Part shown: positions 27,247 through 36,895 of the stretch, one piece after another
Layout: each line of letters starts with the position of its first letter
How positions within the stretch are numbered: the first letter of the stretch is position 1
Assembly: GCF_003172915.1 (NCBI RefSeq)
Contig: NZ_QGKU01000021.1
Span: 31,196 to 95,195 of the forward strand
Origin: Meridianimarinicoccus roseus
GTDB lineage: Bacteria; Pseudomonadota; Alphaproteobacteria; Rhodobacterales; Rhodobacteraceae
Direction of reading: 5' to 3'
DNA: 64,000 bases
Program-made: the position numbers and the translations under genes
The notes under the pieces: generated by a model
Told to the model about the DNA's origin: nothing
What the model saw: the letters and a program-made list of their open reading frames with translations, nothing else
Databases searched by the model: none

Positions 27247-27453
27247 GCGCGCAGCGTATCAATCCGGGCCGACGGGCGACAGCGCCAAAAGCACCCCCTG
27301 CCGCGATGCCGCACAGGGCACGCTGCCCTTCGCGCGCATCACGGCGGCAGCGGGTTGACGGCCCGGACGCGCCTGCCGCCCCTCAACGGCAGACGTGCCC
27401 GGGCCCGGCCACGGGCGGCCCCTCAACCGCCCGGGCCGTCCTGTCCCGGGGGC

Positions 27454-29598
27454 CTACTCGGCCGCCTTCGGGCTGCGCGCGGCGCGGATGAGATCAAGGA
27501 TGTCCTTCGCGGCGTCGGGGATGTTGGTTCCCGGCCCGAAGATCGCCTTGACCCCGGCCTTGCGCAGGAAGTCATAGTCCTGTTGCGGGATCACCCCGCC
27601 GCAGATCACGAGGATGTCGCCCGCGCCCTGCGCCTTCAACTCCTCGATCAGTTGCGGGGCCAGTGTCTTATGCCCCGCGGCCTGGCTCGAAATGCCGATC
27701 ACGTGCACGTCGTTGTCGATGGCGTCCTGCGCCGCCTCGGCCGGTGTCTGGAACAGCGGCCCCACATCCACGTCGAAACCGATATCGGCGAAGGCCGTCG
27801 CGATGACCTTGGCGCCGCGGTCGTGCCCGTCCTGGCCCATCTTGACCACAAGCATTCGCGGACGGCGACCTTCTTCGTCGGCGAAGGCTTCGATGTCCTT
27901 CTGGATCGCGGCGAAGCCATCATCGCCCTCGTAGGCCGCACCGTACACCCCGGCCAGCGTCTTGACCTCGGCCCGGTGGCGGCCGAACACCTTTTCCATC
28001 GCCATGCTGATTTCCCCTACGCTCGCCCGGGCGCGCGCTGCATCCACCGCTGCGTCCAGAAGATTGCCCCCCTCGGTGGCCCTCCGTTCCAGTTCGGCCA
28101 GCGCCGCGTCGCAGGCGGCCTGGTCACGGCTTGCCCGGATCTTCGCCAGCCGCGCGACCTGGCTTTCGCGCACCTTTTCGTTGTCGATATCCAGGATGTC
28201 GATCGGGTCTTCCTTGTCCTTGCGGTACTTGTTGACCCCGACGATGACCTCGATGCCACGGTCGATCTGAGCCTGGCGGCGCGCCGCCGTTTCCTCGATC
28301 CGCAACTTGGGCATACCGCTGGCCACGGCCTTGGTCATGCCGCCCATTTCCTCGACCTCCTCGATCAGGGCCCAGGCCTTTTCCGCAAGTTCGTTGGTCA
28401 GCGCCTCGACGTAATAGGACCCGGCCAGGGGATCGACCACGTTGGTGACCCCGGTTTCCTCCTGCAGGATCAACTGCGTGTTGCGTGCGATGCGCGCCGC
28501 GAATTCCGTCGGCAGCGCGATCGCCTCGTCCAGCGCATTTGTGTGCAAGCTCTGCGTGCCACCCAGCACTGCGGACATCGCTTCATAGGCCGTGCGCACG
28601 ACGTTGTTGTAGGGGTCCTGTTCGGCAAGGCTCACGCCGCTGGTCTGGCAATGGGTGCGCAGCATCATCGACTTGGGGTTCTTCGGCTCGAATTCCTGCA
28701 TGATCCGGTGCCAGAGCATCCGCGCCGCGCGCAGCTTGGCCGCTTCCATGAAGAAATTCATGCCGATGGCGAAGAAGAACGACAACCGCCCGGCGAACTT
28801 GTCCACGTCCATCCCCGCCGCGATAGCGGTGCGAACGTATTCGCGCCCGTCAGCCAGCGTGAAGGCAAGCTCCTGCACTAGGTTCGCGCCCGCTTCCTGC
28901 ATGTGGTAGCCGGAGATCGAGATGGAGTTGAAGCGCGGCATCTCGGCGGATGTGAATTCGATGATGTCCGCGATGATCCGCATCGACGGTTCGGGCGGAT
29001 AGATATAGGTATTTCGGACCATGAACTCCTTCAGGATGTCGTTCTGAATGGTCCCGGACAGAACCTTGCGGTCGTGTCCTTGCTCCTCGCCCGTGACGAT
29101 GAAATTCGCGAGGATCGGTATCACCGCCCCGTTCATCGTCATCGACACGCTAACCTGATCGAGCGGGATCCCGTCGAACAGGATCTTCATGTCCTCGACG
29201 CTGTCGATGGCAACGCCGGCCTTGCCCACATCACCCACGACACGCGGATGATCACTGTCATAGCCGCGATGGGTGGCCAGATCGAACGCGACCGACACGC
29301 CCTGCTGCCCCGCCGCAAGTGCCTTGCGATAGAAGGCGTTGCTTTCCTCGGCCGTCGAGAAGCCGGCATACTGCCGGATCGTCCAGGGACGGCCGGCATA
29401 CATCGTCGCCTTCACGCCGCGCGTGAAGGGCGCCTCTCCCGGTATGGTGCCAAGATGCGGCAGATCCGCGACATCCGCCTCGGTGTAAAGCGGCTTGACG
29501 CGGATGCCTTCCAACGTCTCCCACTCCAGCGTGTCGGGATCGCGGCCCTTCATCTCGGCCTTGGCGATCTCTTTCCAGGTGTCGATCTTGTCGCTCAT
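27454..29598 (-). CDS. Methylmalonyl-CoA mutase, single-chain (ScpA/MutB type)
   Basis: A 714-residue adenosylcobalamin enzyme that converts (R)-methylmalonyl-CoA to succinyl-CoA, the last step of propionyl-CoA assimilation. The TIM barrel begins [20 protein letters not shown], the substrate-binding [10 protein letters not shown] is present, and the C-terminal B12 domain carries the [11 protein letters not shown] motif (DxHxxG) and a [12 protein letters not shown] segment. Length equals E. coli ScpA. The start at 29598 ([20 protein letters not shown]) is the usual one. It is in the propionyl-CoA cluster after pccA, with a short DUF4174 gene on the other strand between them. No MeaB chaperone or epimerase is visible in the window. 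Confidence 0.97.
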   Translation of the reverse strand: MSDKIDTWKEIAKAEMKGRDPDTLEWETLEGIRVKPLYTEADVADLPHLGTIPGEAPFTRGVKATMYAGRPWTIRQYAGFSTAEESNAFYRKALAAGQQGVSVAFDLATHRGYDSDHPRVVGDVGKAGVAIDSVEDMKILFDGIPLDQVSVSMTMNGAVIPILANFIVTGEEQGHDRKVLSGTIQNDILKEFMVRNTYIYPPEPSMRIIADIIEFTSAEMPRFNSISISGYHMQEAGANLVQELAFTLADGREYVRTAIAAGMDVDKFAGRLSFFFAIGMNFFMEAAKLRAARMLWHRIMQEFEPKNPKSMMLRTHCQTSGVSLAEQDPYNNVVRTAYEAMSAVLGGTQSLHTNALDEAIALPTEFAARIARNTQLILQEETGVTNVVDPLAGSYYVEALTNELAEKAWALIEEVEEMGGMTKAVASGMPKLRIEETAARRQAQIDRGIEVIVGVNKYRKDKEDPIDILDIDNEKVRESQVARLAKIRASRDQAACDAALAELERRATEGGNLLDAAVDAARARASVGEISMAMEKVFGRHRAEVKTLAGVYGAAYEGDDGFAAIQKDIEAFADEEGRRPRMLVVKMGQDGHDRGAKVIATAFADIGFDVDVGPLFQTPAEAAQDAIDNDVHVIGISSQAAGHKTLAPQLIEELKAQGAGDILVICGGVIPQQDYDFLRKAGVKAIFGPGTNIPDAAKDILDLIRAARSPKAAE

Positions 29599-29717
29599 GC
29601 GCTCAGCCTTTCGTGATGGGCGCGGCTGCGCCAAACTGCCGGAACAGGGCGGAATCCGCGATCCTGCCCTGTCCCCAGGGCGCTCCGCCCCCTATATGGT
29701 TCCCAAGAGGAGACCCG

Positions 29718-30179
29718 ATGAATTTCTTTGCCAAACTTGCCCTTGGGGCCTTTCTGGCGGCCTTGCCCGGCGCGGTCACCGCGCAACAGACCGACAGCGC
29801 GCCGCAAGCCACACCACCGCTGCTGACCGAGGCGGACAGTCTTGATCCGTTCAAGTGGATCGCGCGGCCGGTGATCGTGTTCGCGGACAGCCCGAACGAC
29901 CCCCGCTTCATCGAACAGATCAACCTGCTGCAACAGCGGCCCGAGGCGCTGCTGGAACGCGACGTCGTCGTGATCGCCGATACGGACCCGGCCAACCCGT
30001 CGGAGATCCGGCGCCAGTTGCGGCCGCGCGGATTCAGCTTGGTGCTGGTCGGCAAGGATGGACAGATCGAGTTGCGAAAGCCGGAACCTTGGGACGTGCG
30101 CGAGTTGACCCATGCAATCGACAAGATGCCCCTGCGCCAACAGGAGATCCGCGACGCGAACCGTGCCGGATCCGGCTGA
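29718..30179 (+). CDS. Exported DUF4174 protein
   Basis: A 153-residue protein with signal peptide (MNFFAKLALGAFLAALPGAV, cleavage near VTAQQ) and a DUF4174 domain of thioredoxin-like appearance without redox cysteines (FKWIARPVIVFADSPNDPRF; GFSLVLVGKDGQIELRKPEP). Function unknown. GAGGAG stands before the ATG at 29718. The gene is opposite in direction to its neighbours mcm and pccA, so it is not part of their operon. Confidence 0.82.
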   Translation: MNFFAKLALGAFLAALPGAVTAQQTDSAPQATPPLLTEADSLDPFKWIARPVIVFADSPNDPRFIEQINLLQQRPEALLERDVVVIADTDPANPSEIRRQLRPRGFSLVLVGKDGQIELRKPEPWDVRELTHAIDKMPLRQQEIRDANRAGSG

Positions 30180-30236
30180 CCCGGCGCCAGCCCCGCGCCG
30201 CACGGCGCGTGAGGGGTCGCCCCGCGCACCATCGGA

Positions 30237-32237
30237 CTATTCGAACTCCATGATGACGTCGTCCACCGCAAGGCTGTCACCCGGCCCCGCATTGACCTTC
30301 GCAACTTTGCCCTTGCGTTCGGCGCGCAGGATGTTTTCCATCTTCATCGCCTCGACGGTGCACAGAGCCTGCCCTTCCTGAACCTCGTCACCCGGCACCA
30401 CGCTGACCTTCACGATCAGGCCTGGCATCGGGCAAAGCAGCAGCTTGGACGTGTCCGGCGGCAGCTTCTCGGGCATCAGCGCAGCCAGTTCCGCGGCGCG
30501 CGGCGTGCGTACATGGACCTTCAGTTCCGCCCCGCGCGTGCGCAGCCTGAAGCCGCCCGGGATCTTGTCGACCTTCAGCACGAGCGGCACGCCATCGATG
30601 TCGATCCGCGCAAGGCTGTCTCCCGGCGTCCAGTCCGACGCCACGCGCATCGCGCCGCCGCCTTCGAAACCGACGGTCGTGCCCGCCTTGTCCGCACTGA
30701 GCGTGACGGGAAACGCCTGCCCCTGCGCTGAGACGACCCAGTCGTCGCCGACCTTGCGTTCGTGGTTGTCCATCCGGCCAGACACGCGCGTGCGCCGGAT
30801 CTCGGCCACGCGGTACATCGCGGCTGCAGCCGCCGCGACGCGGCGCAGTTCCGCCTCTGGCAGCGTGACCCCGTCGAACCCGTCGGGATATTCCTCGGCG
30901 ATGAAGGCGGTGGTCATCTCGCCCGAGATGAACTTGGGGTGATCGTAGACCGCCGAAAGGAACGGCAGGTTGTGGCCTATCCCCTCCACCTCGAAACTGT
31001 CGAGCGCGACCCGCATCTCCTCGATCGCATCGGCGCGGGTCGGCGCCCATGTGCAGAGCTTGGCGATCATCGGGTCGTAATACATGCTGATCTCGCCGCC
31101 CTCGTAAACGCCGGTATCATTGCGCACCGCGGCCGTGTCCGTCGCGCCTTCGGCCGGCGGGCGGTAGCGGGTCAGCCGCCCAATCGACGGCAGGAAGTTG
31201 CGATAGGGGTCTTCGGCATAAAGACGGCTTTCCATCGCCCAACCGTTCAGCTTGATATCGTCTTGCGTAAGAGCCAGCTTCTCGCCGTAGGCGACGCGGA
31301 TCATCTGCTCCACCAGATCGACGCCGGTGATCAGTTCGGTCACAGGATGTTCCACCTGCAGCCGGGTGTTCATCTCGAGGAAATAGAAGTTCCTCTCGCC
31401 ATCGACGATGAATTCGACCGTGCCCGCGCTGGTATAGCCCACGGCGGCGGCCAGAGCGCAGGCCTGCTCCCCCATCGCCTTGCGCGTCTCGGGATCGAGG
31501 AACGGCGACGGGGCTTCTTCGATCACCTTCTGGTTGCGTCGCTGGATCGAACATTCCCGTTCGCCCAGATAGATCGTGTTGCCGTGGCTGTCGGCAAGGA
31601 CCTGGATCTCGATATGGCGGGGCTGAGTGACGAATTTCTCGATGAAGATACGGTCGTCGCCGAAGCTGTTCGCAGCCTCGTTCTTGGAGGATTCGAAGCC
31701 GTCGCGGACCTCGTCTTCCTTCCACGCGATCCGCATCCCCTTGCCGCCGCCACCGGCGCTGGCCTTGATCATCACCGGGTAGCCGATCTCGCCCGAAATC
31801 TTGACCGCCTCGTCAGCATCGGCGATCAGCCCCATATAACCGGGGACGGTGCTCACGCCCGCCTCCTTGGCCAGTTTCTTGGAGGTGATCTTGTCGCCCA
31901 TCGCCTCGATCGCCTTCACGGGCGGGCCTATGAACGCAACGCCCGCAGCCTCAAGAGCTTCGGCGAACTTGCTGTTTTCGGAAAGGAAACCATATCCGGG
32001 ATGGACCGCTTCGGCGCCGGTTTCACGGATCGCCGCCATCACCTTTTCGATCACGATATAGGACTGGTTGGCCGGTGCCGGGCCAATATGCACAGCTTCG
32101 TCGGCCATCTGAACATGCAGCGCCTTGCGGTCCGCATCGGAATAGATCGCCACCGTCTTGATCCCCATCCTGCGCGCAGTCTTGATGACGCGGCAGGCGA
32201 TCTCGCCCCGGTTGGCAATCAGAATCTTCTTGAACAC
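30237..32237 (-). CDS. pccA: Propionyl-CoA carboxylase, biotin-carrying alpha subunit (PccA), GTG start
   Basis: A 666-residue subunit with biotin carboxylase domain (FKKILIANRGEIACRVIKTA at the N-terminus, ATP-grasp GGGGKGMRIAW, EHPVTELITGVDLVEQ) and a C-terminal biotinyl domain with the lysine in VEAMKMEN. It carboxylates biotin and, with PccB, turns propionyl-CoA into methylmalonyl-CoA. The GTG at 32237 is chosen because it directly precedes FKKILIANRG and AAAGGGA lies nine bases before; the open frame upstream is random. It is separated from the small genes upstream by a 463-bp spacer. Confidence 0.97.
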   Translation of the reverse strand: MFKKILIANRGEIACRVIKTARRMGIKTVAIYSDADRKALHVQMADEAVHIGPAPANQSYIVIEKVMAAIRETGAEAVHPGYGFLSENSKFAEALEAAGVAFIGPPVKAIEAMGDKITSKKLAKEAGVSTVPGYMGLIADADEAVKISGEIGYPVMIKASAGGGGKGMRIAWKEDEVRDGFESSKNEAANSFGDDRIFIEKFVTQPRHIEIQVLADSHGNTIYLGERECSIQRRNQKVIEEAPSPFLDPETRKAMGEQACALAAAVGYTSAGTVEFIVDGERNFYFLEMNTRLQVEHPVTELITGVDLVEQMIRVAYGEKLALTQDDIKLNGWAMESRLYAEDPYRNFLPSIGRLTRYRPPAEGATDTAAVRNDTGVYEGGEISMYYDPMIAKLCTWAPTRADAIEEMRVALDSFEVEGIGHNLPFLSAVYDHPKFISGEMTTAFIAEEYPDGFDGVTLPEAELRRVAAAAAAMYRVAEIRRTRVSGRMDNHERKVGDDWVVSAQGQAFPVTLSADKAGTTVGFEGGGAMRVASDWTPGDSLARIDIDGVPLVLKVDKIPGGFRLRTRGAELKVHVRTPRAAELAALMPEKLPPDTSKLLLCPMPGLIVKVSVVPGDEVQEGQALCTVEAMKMENILRAERKGKVAKVNAGPGDSLAVDDVIMEFE

Positions 32238-32700
32238 GGCCTGTCCCTTTCCTGGTCTTGGCGCGGCTGGTGGTGGGCGAAGCGCCCAACGCCGGCATCT
32301 GCGACGATACGATCTGCAAGGCGGGCCCGACGCACGGCGCGCCATTGCGCGTCGCATGGGCCGGGTATGAAGACTGGGAATGCAGGGGCTGGTCCGACAG
32401 ACCTTCCTATGCCGATGCGCGCACCGACGGATCGGACGCGACGGGCAACGTTCGGGGCACAAGGGACTCGATCACTCGTTACCGACCGGGCAAAAGATGC
32501 ATCCGGCCCCACGCGGTTACAAGTGAAGGAAAGCCGACTTTCGGCAATCCCCGTGTCTAATGTGCTGTCAAAATGCGCGGGAATCCGCTCAAAATCGCGC
32601 CGAACTCCCGTCCTGCGCGACCTAAAATGCCCATTTATTGAGCATAAACCCGTAAGTTGTAAAAGCGATTCCCTGACGGAGGTGCGTGGGCAGCGAAACA
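32238..32700. other. 463-bp spacer upstream of pccA, no gene seen
   Basis: No frame shows coding character. On the minus strand a TTGACA hexamer lies near 32571, but no good -10 box follows at the right distance. No TTTGCAAA-type PccR site was seen here. It may hold the pccA promoter and a leader, or be remnant sequence. Confidence 0.5.
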
Positions 32701-33066
32701 TCAGCGCCGCTCCCAGTCAGGGCTGTCGAAGGCGGCGGGAAAGCTGCGCCGGGCCTGCTCCTCGTCGATCCGCAGCAGCGCGTCGTAGCTGGCAGGGTCA
32801 AACGGATCTTCCGCCGGCAGCACTTCGCGCCCGAAAAGCCAGCTGAGCCGTCCGGCATCGAGATTGCCACGCTCGAACGGGTCCGCCCCGAAATAGAGCC
32901 ACAGCGCGGCCATGAACCCCTCGTCCGCACGGCGGTCGGCCGGCTTACGGTCGGCGTGCCGTTCGCGCCGGACCAGCGGCGTCGCGCCCGATTTGTTGTC
33001 GCGGCGGATAGTGAACTGGAAGTCTGTACCAGGCAGTCGGCCCGGAAAGCCGCGATGCTTCAGCAT
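32701..33066 (-). CDS. Uncharacterised 121-residue protein in the pcc cluster
   Basis: I recognise no family. The product is soluble, acidic in its second half, with residues 51-60 reading FMAALWLYFG and a C-terminal charged tail (DEEQARRSFPAAFDSPDWER). Support for it being a gene: it overlaps the preceding gene by 7 bases, codon use fits the genome, and it is the third of a tight run ridA-like, 33060-33404, 32701-33066. Position between pccB and pccA suggests a role linked to propionyl-CoA metabolism, but that is only context. Confidence 0.7.
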   Translation of the reverse strand: MLKHRGFPGRLPGTDFQFTIRRDNKSGATPLVRRERHADRKPADRRADEGFMAALWLYFGADPFERGNLDAGRLSWLFGREVLPAEDPFDPASYDALLRIDEEQARRSFPAAFDSPDWERR

Positions 33067-33404
33067 GAATGCAGCCTCGCGTGGCGGATCCAGCGGGCAC
33101 GACGATCGGGGCAGCTTAGCAGCGCCGACAGCCGGTCGTGAGCGTTCTGCGATACCGGCCCGGCCACTGCCCCACCCGCGCGCAGGCGCAGCCCGCCTTC
33201 AACCTTAGTGACTTCGACCACGGGGGCGAAACCACGCAGGCTCCGCAGCGTGCGCCACATGTCCTTGCGCACCTCGTGAGCCAGCGCACGACGGCGAAGC
33301 TGTGGCAGCCGGGTTTCGGCGCACAGGTCGAACCGCGGCGGCACACGGCGCGACACCGTAAGCGCATCGCCACAATCGGTGACATGCCATGCATCGCGGG
33401 TCAC
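33060..33404 (-). CDS. Uncharacterised 114-residue protein in the pcc cluster, GTG start
   Basis: I recognise no family. Starting at GTG 33404, which overlaps the stop of the RidA gene (GTGA), the protein is basic and Arg-rich (RLPQLRRRALAHEVRKDMWR), with a likely beta-strand core (VVEVTKVEGGLRLRAGG) and three cysteines (C11 in TDCGD, C28 in DLCAET and C97 near the end). No signal or membrane segment. Arginine-rich helical plus beta pattern would allow nucleic-acid or CoA contact, but nothing more can be claimed. Cotranslation with its neighbours is likely. Confidence 0.65.
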   Translation of the reverse strand: MTRDAWHVTDCGDALTVSRRVPPRFDLCAETRLPQLRRRALAHEVRKDMWRTLRSLRGFAPVVEVTKVEGGLRLRAGGAVAGPVSQNAHDRLSALLSCPDRRARWIRHARLHSC

Positions 33405-33790
33405 GGGCGCACCGCCAGCATGTCCACCTCGACCAGCGCGTCGACAGCCAGCGCGGTCACGCCGATCGTGGTCCGGGCCGGGCGCGCGCCGTCGGGGAAA
33501 TACCGTTTGTAGACCTCGTTGAAAGCATCGAAGTCGCGCTTGAACTCGGTCAGGTAGCAGCGGCATTGCACGACGTCCGACAGCGTTAGGCCGATCCCGT
33601 CCAGAACCAGCTTCAGATTTTCGAACACGCGTTCCGCCTGCGCCTCCACGCCTTTGGGCAGGTCAGCGTCCGGCGCGCCGGGCAGCGTGGGCATCTGCCC
33701 CGTCAGCATGACCCAGCCCTGCGCTTCGGTTGCGTGGCAGAACGGGCCGACCGGTGTCGGGGCCTGGAGGACTGTGTGGAATTTCGGCAT
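33401..33790 (-). CDS. RidA/YjgF-family protein
   Basis: A 129-residue chorismate-mutase-like fold protein of the Rid family (trimeric, cytosolic). Visible: GWVMLTGQMP, a segment QAERVFENLKLVLDGIGLTLSDVVQCRCYLT and RPARTTIGVTAL, with the arginine that binds the carboxylate of enamine/imine intermediates in RidA likely being R in ARPARTT. Family role is hydrolysis of reactive 2-aminoacrylate or similar imines; some subfamilies act otherwise. It follows pccB after 98 bp on the same strand and is coupled by a 4-base overlap to the next gene. Confidence 0.9.
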   Translation of the reverse strand: MPKFHTVLQAPTPVGPFCHATEAQGWVMLTGQMPTLPGAPDADLPKGVEAQAERVFENLKLVLDGIGLTLSDVVQCRCYLTEFKRDFDAFNEVYKRYFPDGARPARTTIGVTALAVDALVEVDMLAVRP

Positions 33791-33888
33791 GGGACCTCAG
33801 GGGCTTGGACAAGGAGGTGCGGGCAAAACGTCATGCCCCGCACCTCCGCCATACACGTTCCGCGGACGGGAGAACTGGGTTTTCGGAG

Positions 33889-35421
33889 TCACAGCGGGAT
33901 GTTGTCGTGCTTTTTCCACGGGTTCTTGAGCGACTTGTTGCGCAGGCTGGCGAAGGCGCGTGCCACCCGCTTGCGCGTGGACTGGGGCATGATCACCTCG
34001 TCGATGAATCCGCGTTCGGCCGCGACGAACGGATTGGCGAAACGTTCCTCATAATCCTTGGTGCGTGCTTCGATTTTCGCGGCATCGCCCAGTTCTGACC
34101 GATAGAGGATTTCTGTCGCGCCCTTGGCGCCCATCACCGCAATCTCGGCCGTGGGCCACGCATAGTTGAAATCCCCCCGAAGATGCTTGGACGACATCAC
34201 GTCATAGGCCCCGCCATAGGCTTTGCGGGTAATCACCGTGACTTTTGGCACTGTAGCCTCGCCATAGGCGAACAGAAGCTTCGCGCCGTGCTTGATGACG
34301 CCACCGTATTCCTGTCCGGTCCCCGGCAGAAAGCCCGGCACGTCCACCAGTGTCAGGATCGGGATCTCGAAGCAGTCGCAGAAGCGCACGAACCGTGCCG
34401 CCTTGCGCGAGCTGTCGATGTCCACGCACCCGGCCAGCACCATCGGCTGGTTGGCCACTACGCCCACGGTGCGCCCTTCGATCCTGATGAAGCCGGTAAT
34501 GATGTTCTTGGCGAAATCCTGCTGGATCTCGTAGAAATCGCCCTCGTCAGCGAGCTTCAGGATCAGCTCCTTCATGTCGTAGGGCGTATTGGGATTGTCC
34601 GGGATCAGCGTGTCCAGGCTGTGTTCCACACGGTCCGGGCTGTCGAAGAACGGACGCACCGGCGGCTTGGAGGTGTTATTGAGCGGCAGGAAGTCCACCA
34701 GCCGCCGCACTTCGGTCAGGGTTTCGACATCGTTCTCGAACGCTCCGTCGGCGACGGAGGACTTGCGCGTATGCGTGCTAGCCCCGCCCAGTTCCTCGGC
34801 GGTGACGACTTCGTTGGTGACGGTCTTGACCACGTCGGGGCCGGTCACGAACATGTAGGAACTGTCGCGCACCATGAAGATGAAGTCGGTCATCGCGGGG
34901 CTGTAGACCGCGCCGCCGGCGCACGGCCCCATGATGACGCTGATCTGCGGGATCACGCCCGACGCCATGATGTTGCGCTGGAATACCTCGCCATAGGCGG
35001 CAAGGCTGTCCACACCCTCCTGGATACGGGCGCCGCCACTGTCGTTCAGCCCGATCACCGGCGCGCCGTTCTGGATCGCCATATCCATGATCTTGCAGAT
35101 CTTCTTGGCGTGGGTTTCCGACACCGAACCACCCAGAACGGTGAAGTCCTGGCTGAACACATAGACCTGCCGCCCATTGATCGTGCCCCAGCCGGTCACC
35201 ACTCCGTCACCGTATGGGCGCTGCTGCTCCATCCCGAAATCGGTGCAGCGATGCGCCACGAACATGTCGAACTCCTCGAACGAACCGTCATCGAGCAGCA
35301 GGTCGATCCGCTCGCGGGCAGTCAGCTTGCCTTTCGAATGCTGCGCCGCGATCCGCTTCTCCCCCCCGCCGAGGCGGGCGTCGTCACGACGGTTTTCCAA
35401 TTCGCTGAGGATATCTTTCAT
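33889..35421 (-). CDS. pccB: Propionyl-CoA carboxylase beta subunit (PccB)
   Basis: A 510-residue carboxyltransferase that moves CO2 from carboxybiotin to propionyl-CoA. Both crotonase-like halves are intact: [20 protein letters not shown], the oxyanion-loop [12 protein letters not shown] in the N half, and the [20 protein letters not shown] and [16 protein letters not shown] motifs in the C half. The ATG at 35421 begins [20 protein letters not shown], the family start. The upstream region up to 35540 has two TTTGCAAA-like sites, probable PccR operators. Confidence 0.98.
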   Translation of the reverse strand: MKDILSELENRRDDARLGGGEKRIAAQHSKGKLTARERIDLLLDDGSFEEFDMFVAHRCTDFGMEQQRPYGDGVVTGWGTINGRQVYVFSQDFTVLGGSVSETHAKKICKIMDMAIQNGAPVIGLNDSGGARIQEGVDSLAAYGEVFQRNIMASGVIPQISVIMGPCAGGAVYSPAMTDFIFMVRDSSYMFVTGPDVVKTVTNEVVTAEELGGASTHTRKSSVADGAFENDVETLTEVRRLVDFLPLNNTSKPPVRPFFDSPDRVEHSLDTLIPDNPNTPYDMKELILKLADEGDFYEIQQDFAKNIITGFIRIEGRTVGVVANQPMVLAGCVDIDSSRKAARFVRFCDCFEIPILTLVDVPGFLPGTGQEYGGVIKHGAKLLFAYGEATVPKVTVITRKAYGGAYDVMSSKHLRGDFNYAWPTAEIAVMGAKGATEILYRSELGDAAKIEARTKDYEERFANPFVAAERGFIDEVIMPQSTRKRVARAFASLRNKSLKNPWKKHDNIPL

Positions 35422-35491
35422 TGGCCGGATTCCCTTGTTTTGCCGGGACATTAACGAGCCGCACCGCAGCGCAAAAGGAATTTTCGGAATA

Positions 35492-35511
35492 TTTGCAAAT
35501 CTATTTGCCCC
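35492..35511. promoter_or_regulatory. Predicted PccR operator, site 1
   Basis: TTTGCAAA (35492-35499), spacer TCTA, then TTTGCCCC (35504-35511). The known binding motif of the ScfR-family regulator PccR is TTTGCAAA-N4-TTTGCAAA, so the first half is perfect and the second matches at the TTTGC core. It stands 71-90 bases before pccB. Confidence 0.65.
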
Positions 35512-35516
35512 AACTG

Positions 35517-35539
35517 TTCGCAAATTGAATATTTGCGAA
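35517..35539. promoter_or_regulatory. Predicted PccR operator, site 2
   Basis: TTCGCAAA (35517-35524) and TTTGCGAA (35532-35539) form a perfect inverted repeat with a 7-base spacer. The half-sites differ from TTTGCAAA at one base each. The site is 72-94 bases before the MFS gene and could serve both divergent promoters. Confidence 0.5.
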
Positions 35540-35610
35540 ATCCAGCGCTCACCCGCCCGCACAGCTTGTGTGCATGGACAAAACCCGGCGACGCGCCTAA
35601 CGCTTTGGCC

Positions 35611-36837
35611 ATGCCACATGCCCCCCTCGTCAGGTTTCTTGACCGGACCACCCCGCCGCACATTGTCACACTGGTCCTGCTTGCCGGTCTATCGGCGGCG
35701 GCCATGAATATCTTTCTGCCGTCGCTGCCCAGCATGGCGACGCATTTCGACGCCGATTACCGCGTACTGCAACTGTCCGTCACGCTCTATCTGGCCGTCA
35801 ATGCCGTTCTGCAGATCTTCATCGGGCCGCTGTCTGACCGGTTGGGGCGGCGCCCCGTGCTGCTGGGGGCCTTTGCACTTTTCGTCCTGTTCACCGTCGG
35901 CATCCTCTTCGCGCCGACGGTCGAGGTGTTCCTGCTGCTCCGCATGGGCCAGGCCGCCGTGGTCGCCGGAATGGTGCTGAGCCGCGCGATCGTGCGCGAC
36001 ATGGTCCCACAGGATCAGGCCGCGTCGATGATCGGATACGTCACGATGGGCATGGCGCTGGTTCCAATGGTTTCGCCTGTGATCGGCGGGTTAATGGACG
36101 AGGCGTTCGGCTGGCGGTCAAATTTCGTGCTGTTGATCGTGCTCGGCATGGCGGTCACATGGCTGGTCTGGGCCGACCTCGGCGAGACCGCCGGCAAGCC
36201 CGACCAGACCCTGCGCGAACAGATGCGCGAGGCGCCGGAACTGCTGACCTCTCCGCGCTTCTGGGGCTACAACCTTGCGGCGACCTTCGCGTCGGGCGCG
36301 TTCTTCGCCTATCTCGGCGGGGCGCCCTATGTCGGCTCCGAGGTATTCGGGCTGTCACCGGCCATGCTGGGACTGTTTTTCGGGGCGCCCGCTGTCGGCT
36401 ACATGGCGGGCAACGCGATATCGGGCATGTTCTCGGTCCGCTACGGGATCAACGCGATGATCGTCACCGGCACCGTGCTGTCCAGTGGCGGGCTTTTGGC
36501 CGCCCTTTTGCTGTTCTATTCGGGGTTCGAGACGGTCTACGTGTTCTTCGGCTTCATGGTGTTCGTTGGCCTTGGCAACGGGCTGGTGCTGCCCAACGCG
36601 ACGGCGGGGATGCTCTCGGTGCGTCCGCGACTGGCGGGCACCGCCTCGGGCCTTGGCGGCGCCATGATGATCGGCGGCGGCGCGGCCTTGTCGGCATTGG
36701 CGGCAGCGCTTCTGGTGCCCGGCGCCGGGGCGTATCCGCTGATCTGGATGATGTTCCTGACCTCGACCGCGGCGATCGGCGCGATTTGCGTCGTATTGTG
36801 GCGCGAGCGGCAACTGGGGCTGTCGCGGCCCGAATGA
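35611..36837 (+). CDS. Bcr/CflA-type MFS drug efflux transporter
   Basis: A 408-residue inner-membrane protein with twelve predicted helices. Features of the family are the first helix region [20 protein letters not shown] with the conserved D/N-P motif replaced by NIFLPSLP, the A-loop [14 protein letters not shown] (motif A) and motif B/C in helices 4-5 ([20 protein letters not shown]). It likely exports small hydrophobic compounds with proton antiport. The start at 35611 lacks a clear ribosome binding site, so it could be leaderless or begin nearby. Divergent from pccB and sharing its operator region. Confidence 0.9.
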   Translation: MPHAPLVRFLDRTTPPHIVTLVLLAGLSAAAMNIFLPSLPSMATHFDADYRVLQLSVTLYLAVNAVLQIFIGPLSDRLGRRPVLLGAFALFVLFTVGILFAPTVEVFLLLRMGQAAVVAGMVLSRAIVRDMVPQDQAASMIGYVTMGMALVPMVSPVIGGLMDEAFGWRSNFVLLIVLGMAVTWLVWADLGETAGKPDQTLREQMREAPELLTSPRFWGYNLAATFASGAFFAYLGGAPYVGSEVFGLSPAMLGLFFGAPAVGYMAGNAISGMFSVRYGINAMIVTGTVLSSGGLLAALLLFYSGFETVYVFFGFMVFVGLGNGLVLPNATAGMLSVRPRLAGTASGLGGAMMIGGGAALSALAAALLVPGAGAYPLIWMMFLTSTAAIGAICVVLWRERQLGLSRPE

Positions 36838-36895
36838 CACGCCCCTTGCCGCCGCCCACGGCGCAGGCCTAGGGTCGCGGAACGAGGGAGCGAGA

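Noticed and set aside
26677..28881. Plus-strand open frame of about 730 codons opposite djlA and mcm
   Set aside because: Antisense shadow; methylmalonyl-CoA mutase motifs on the minus strand are complete.
35533..35610. Longer start for the MFS gene at 35533
   Set aside because: It would run through the predicted PccR site 2 and add residues without membrane or family features; the ATG at 35611 fits better.
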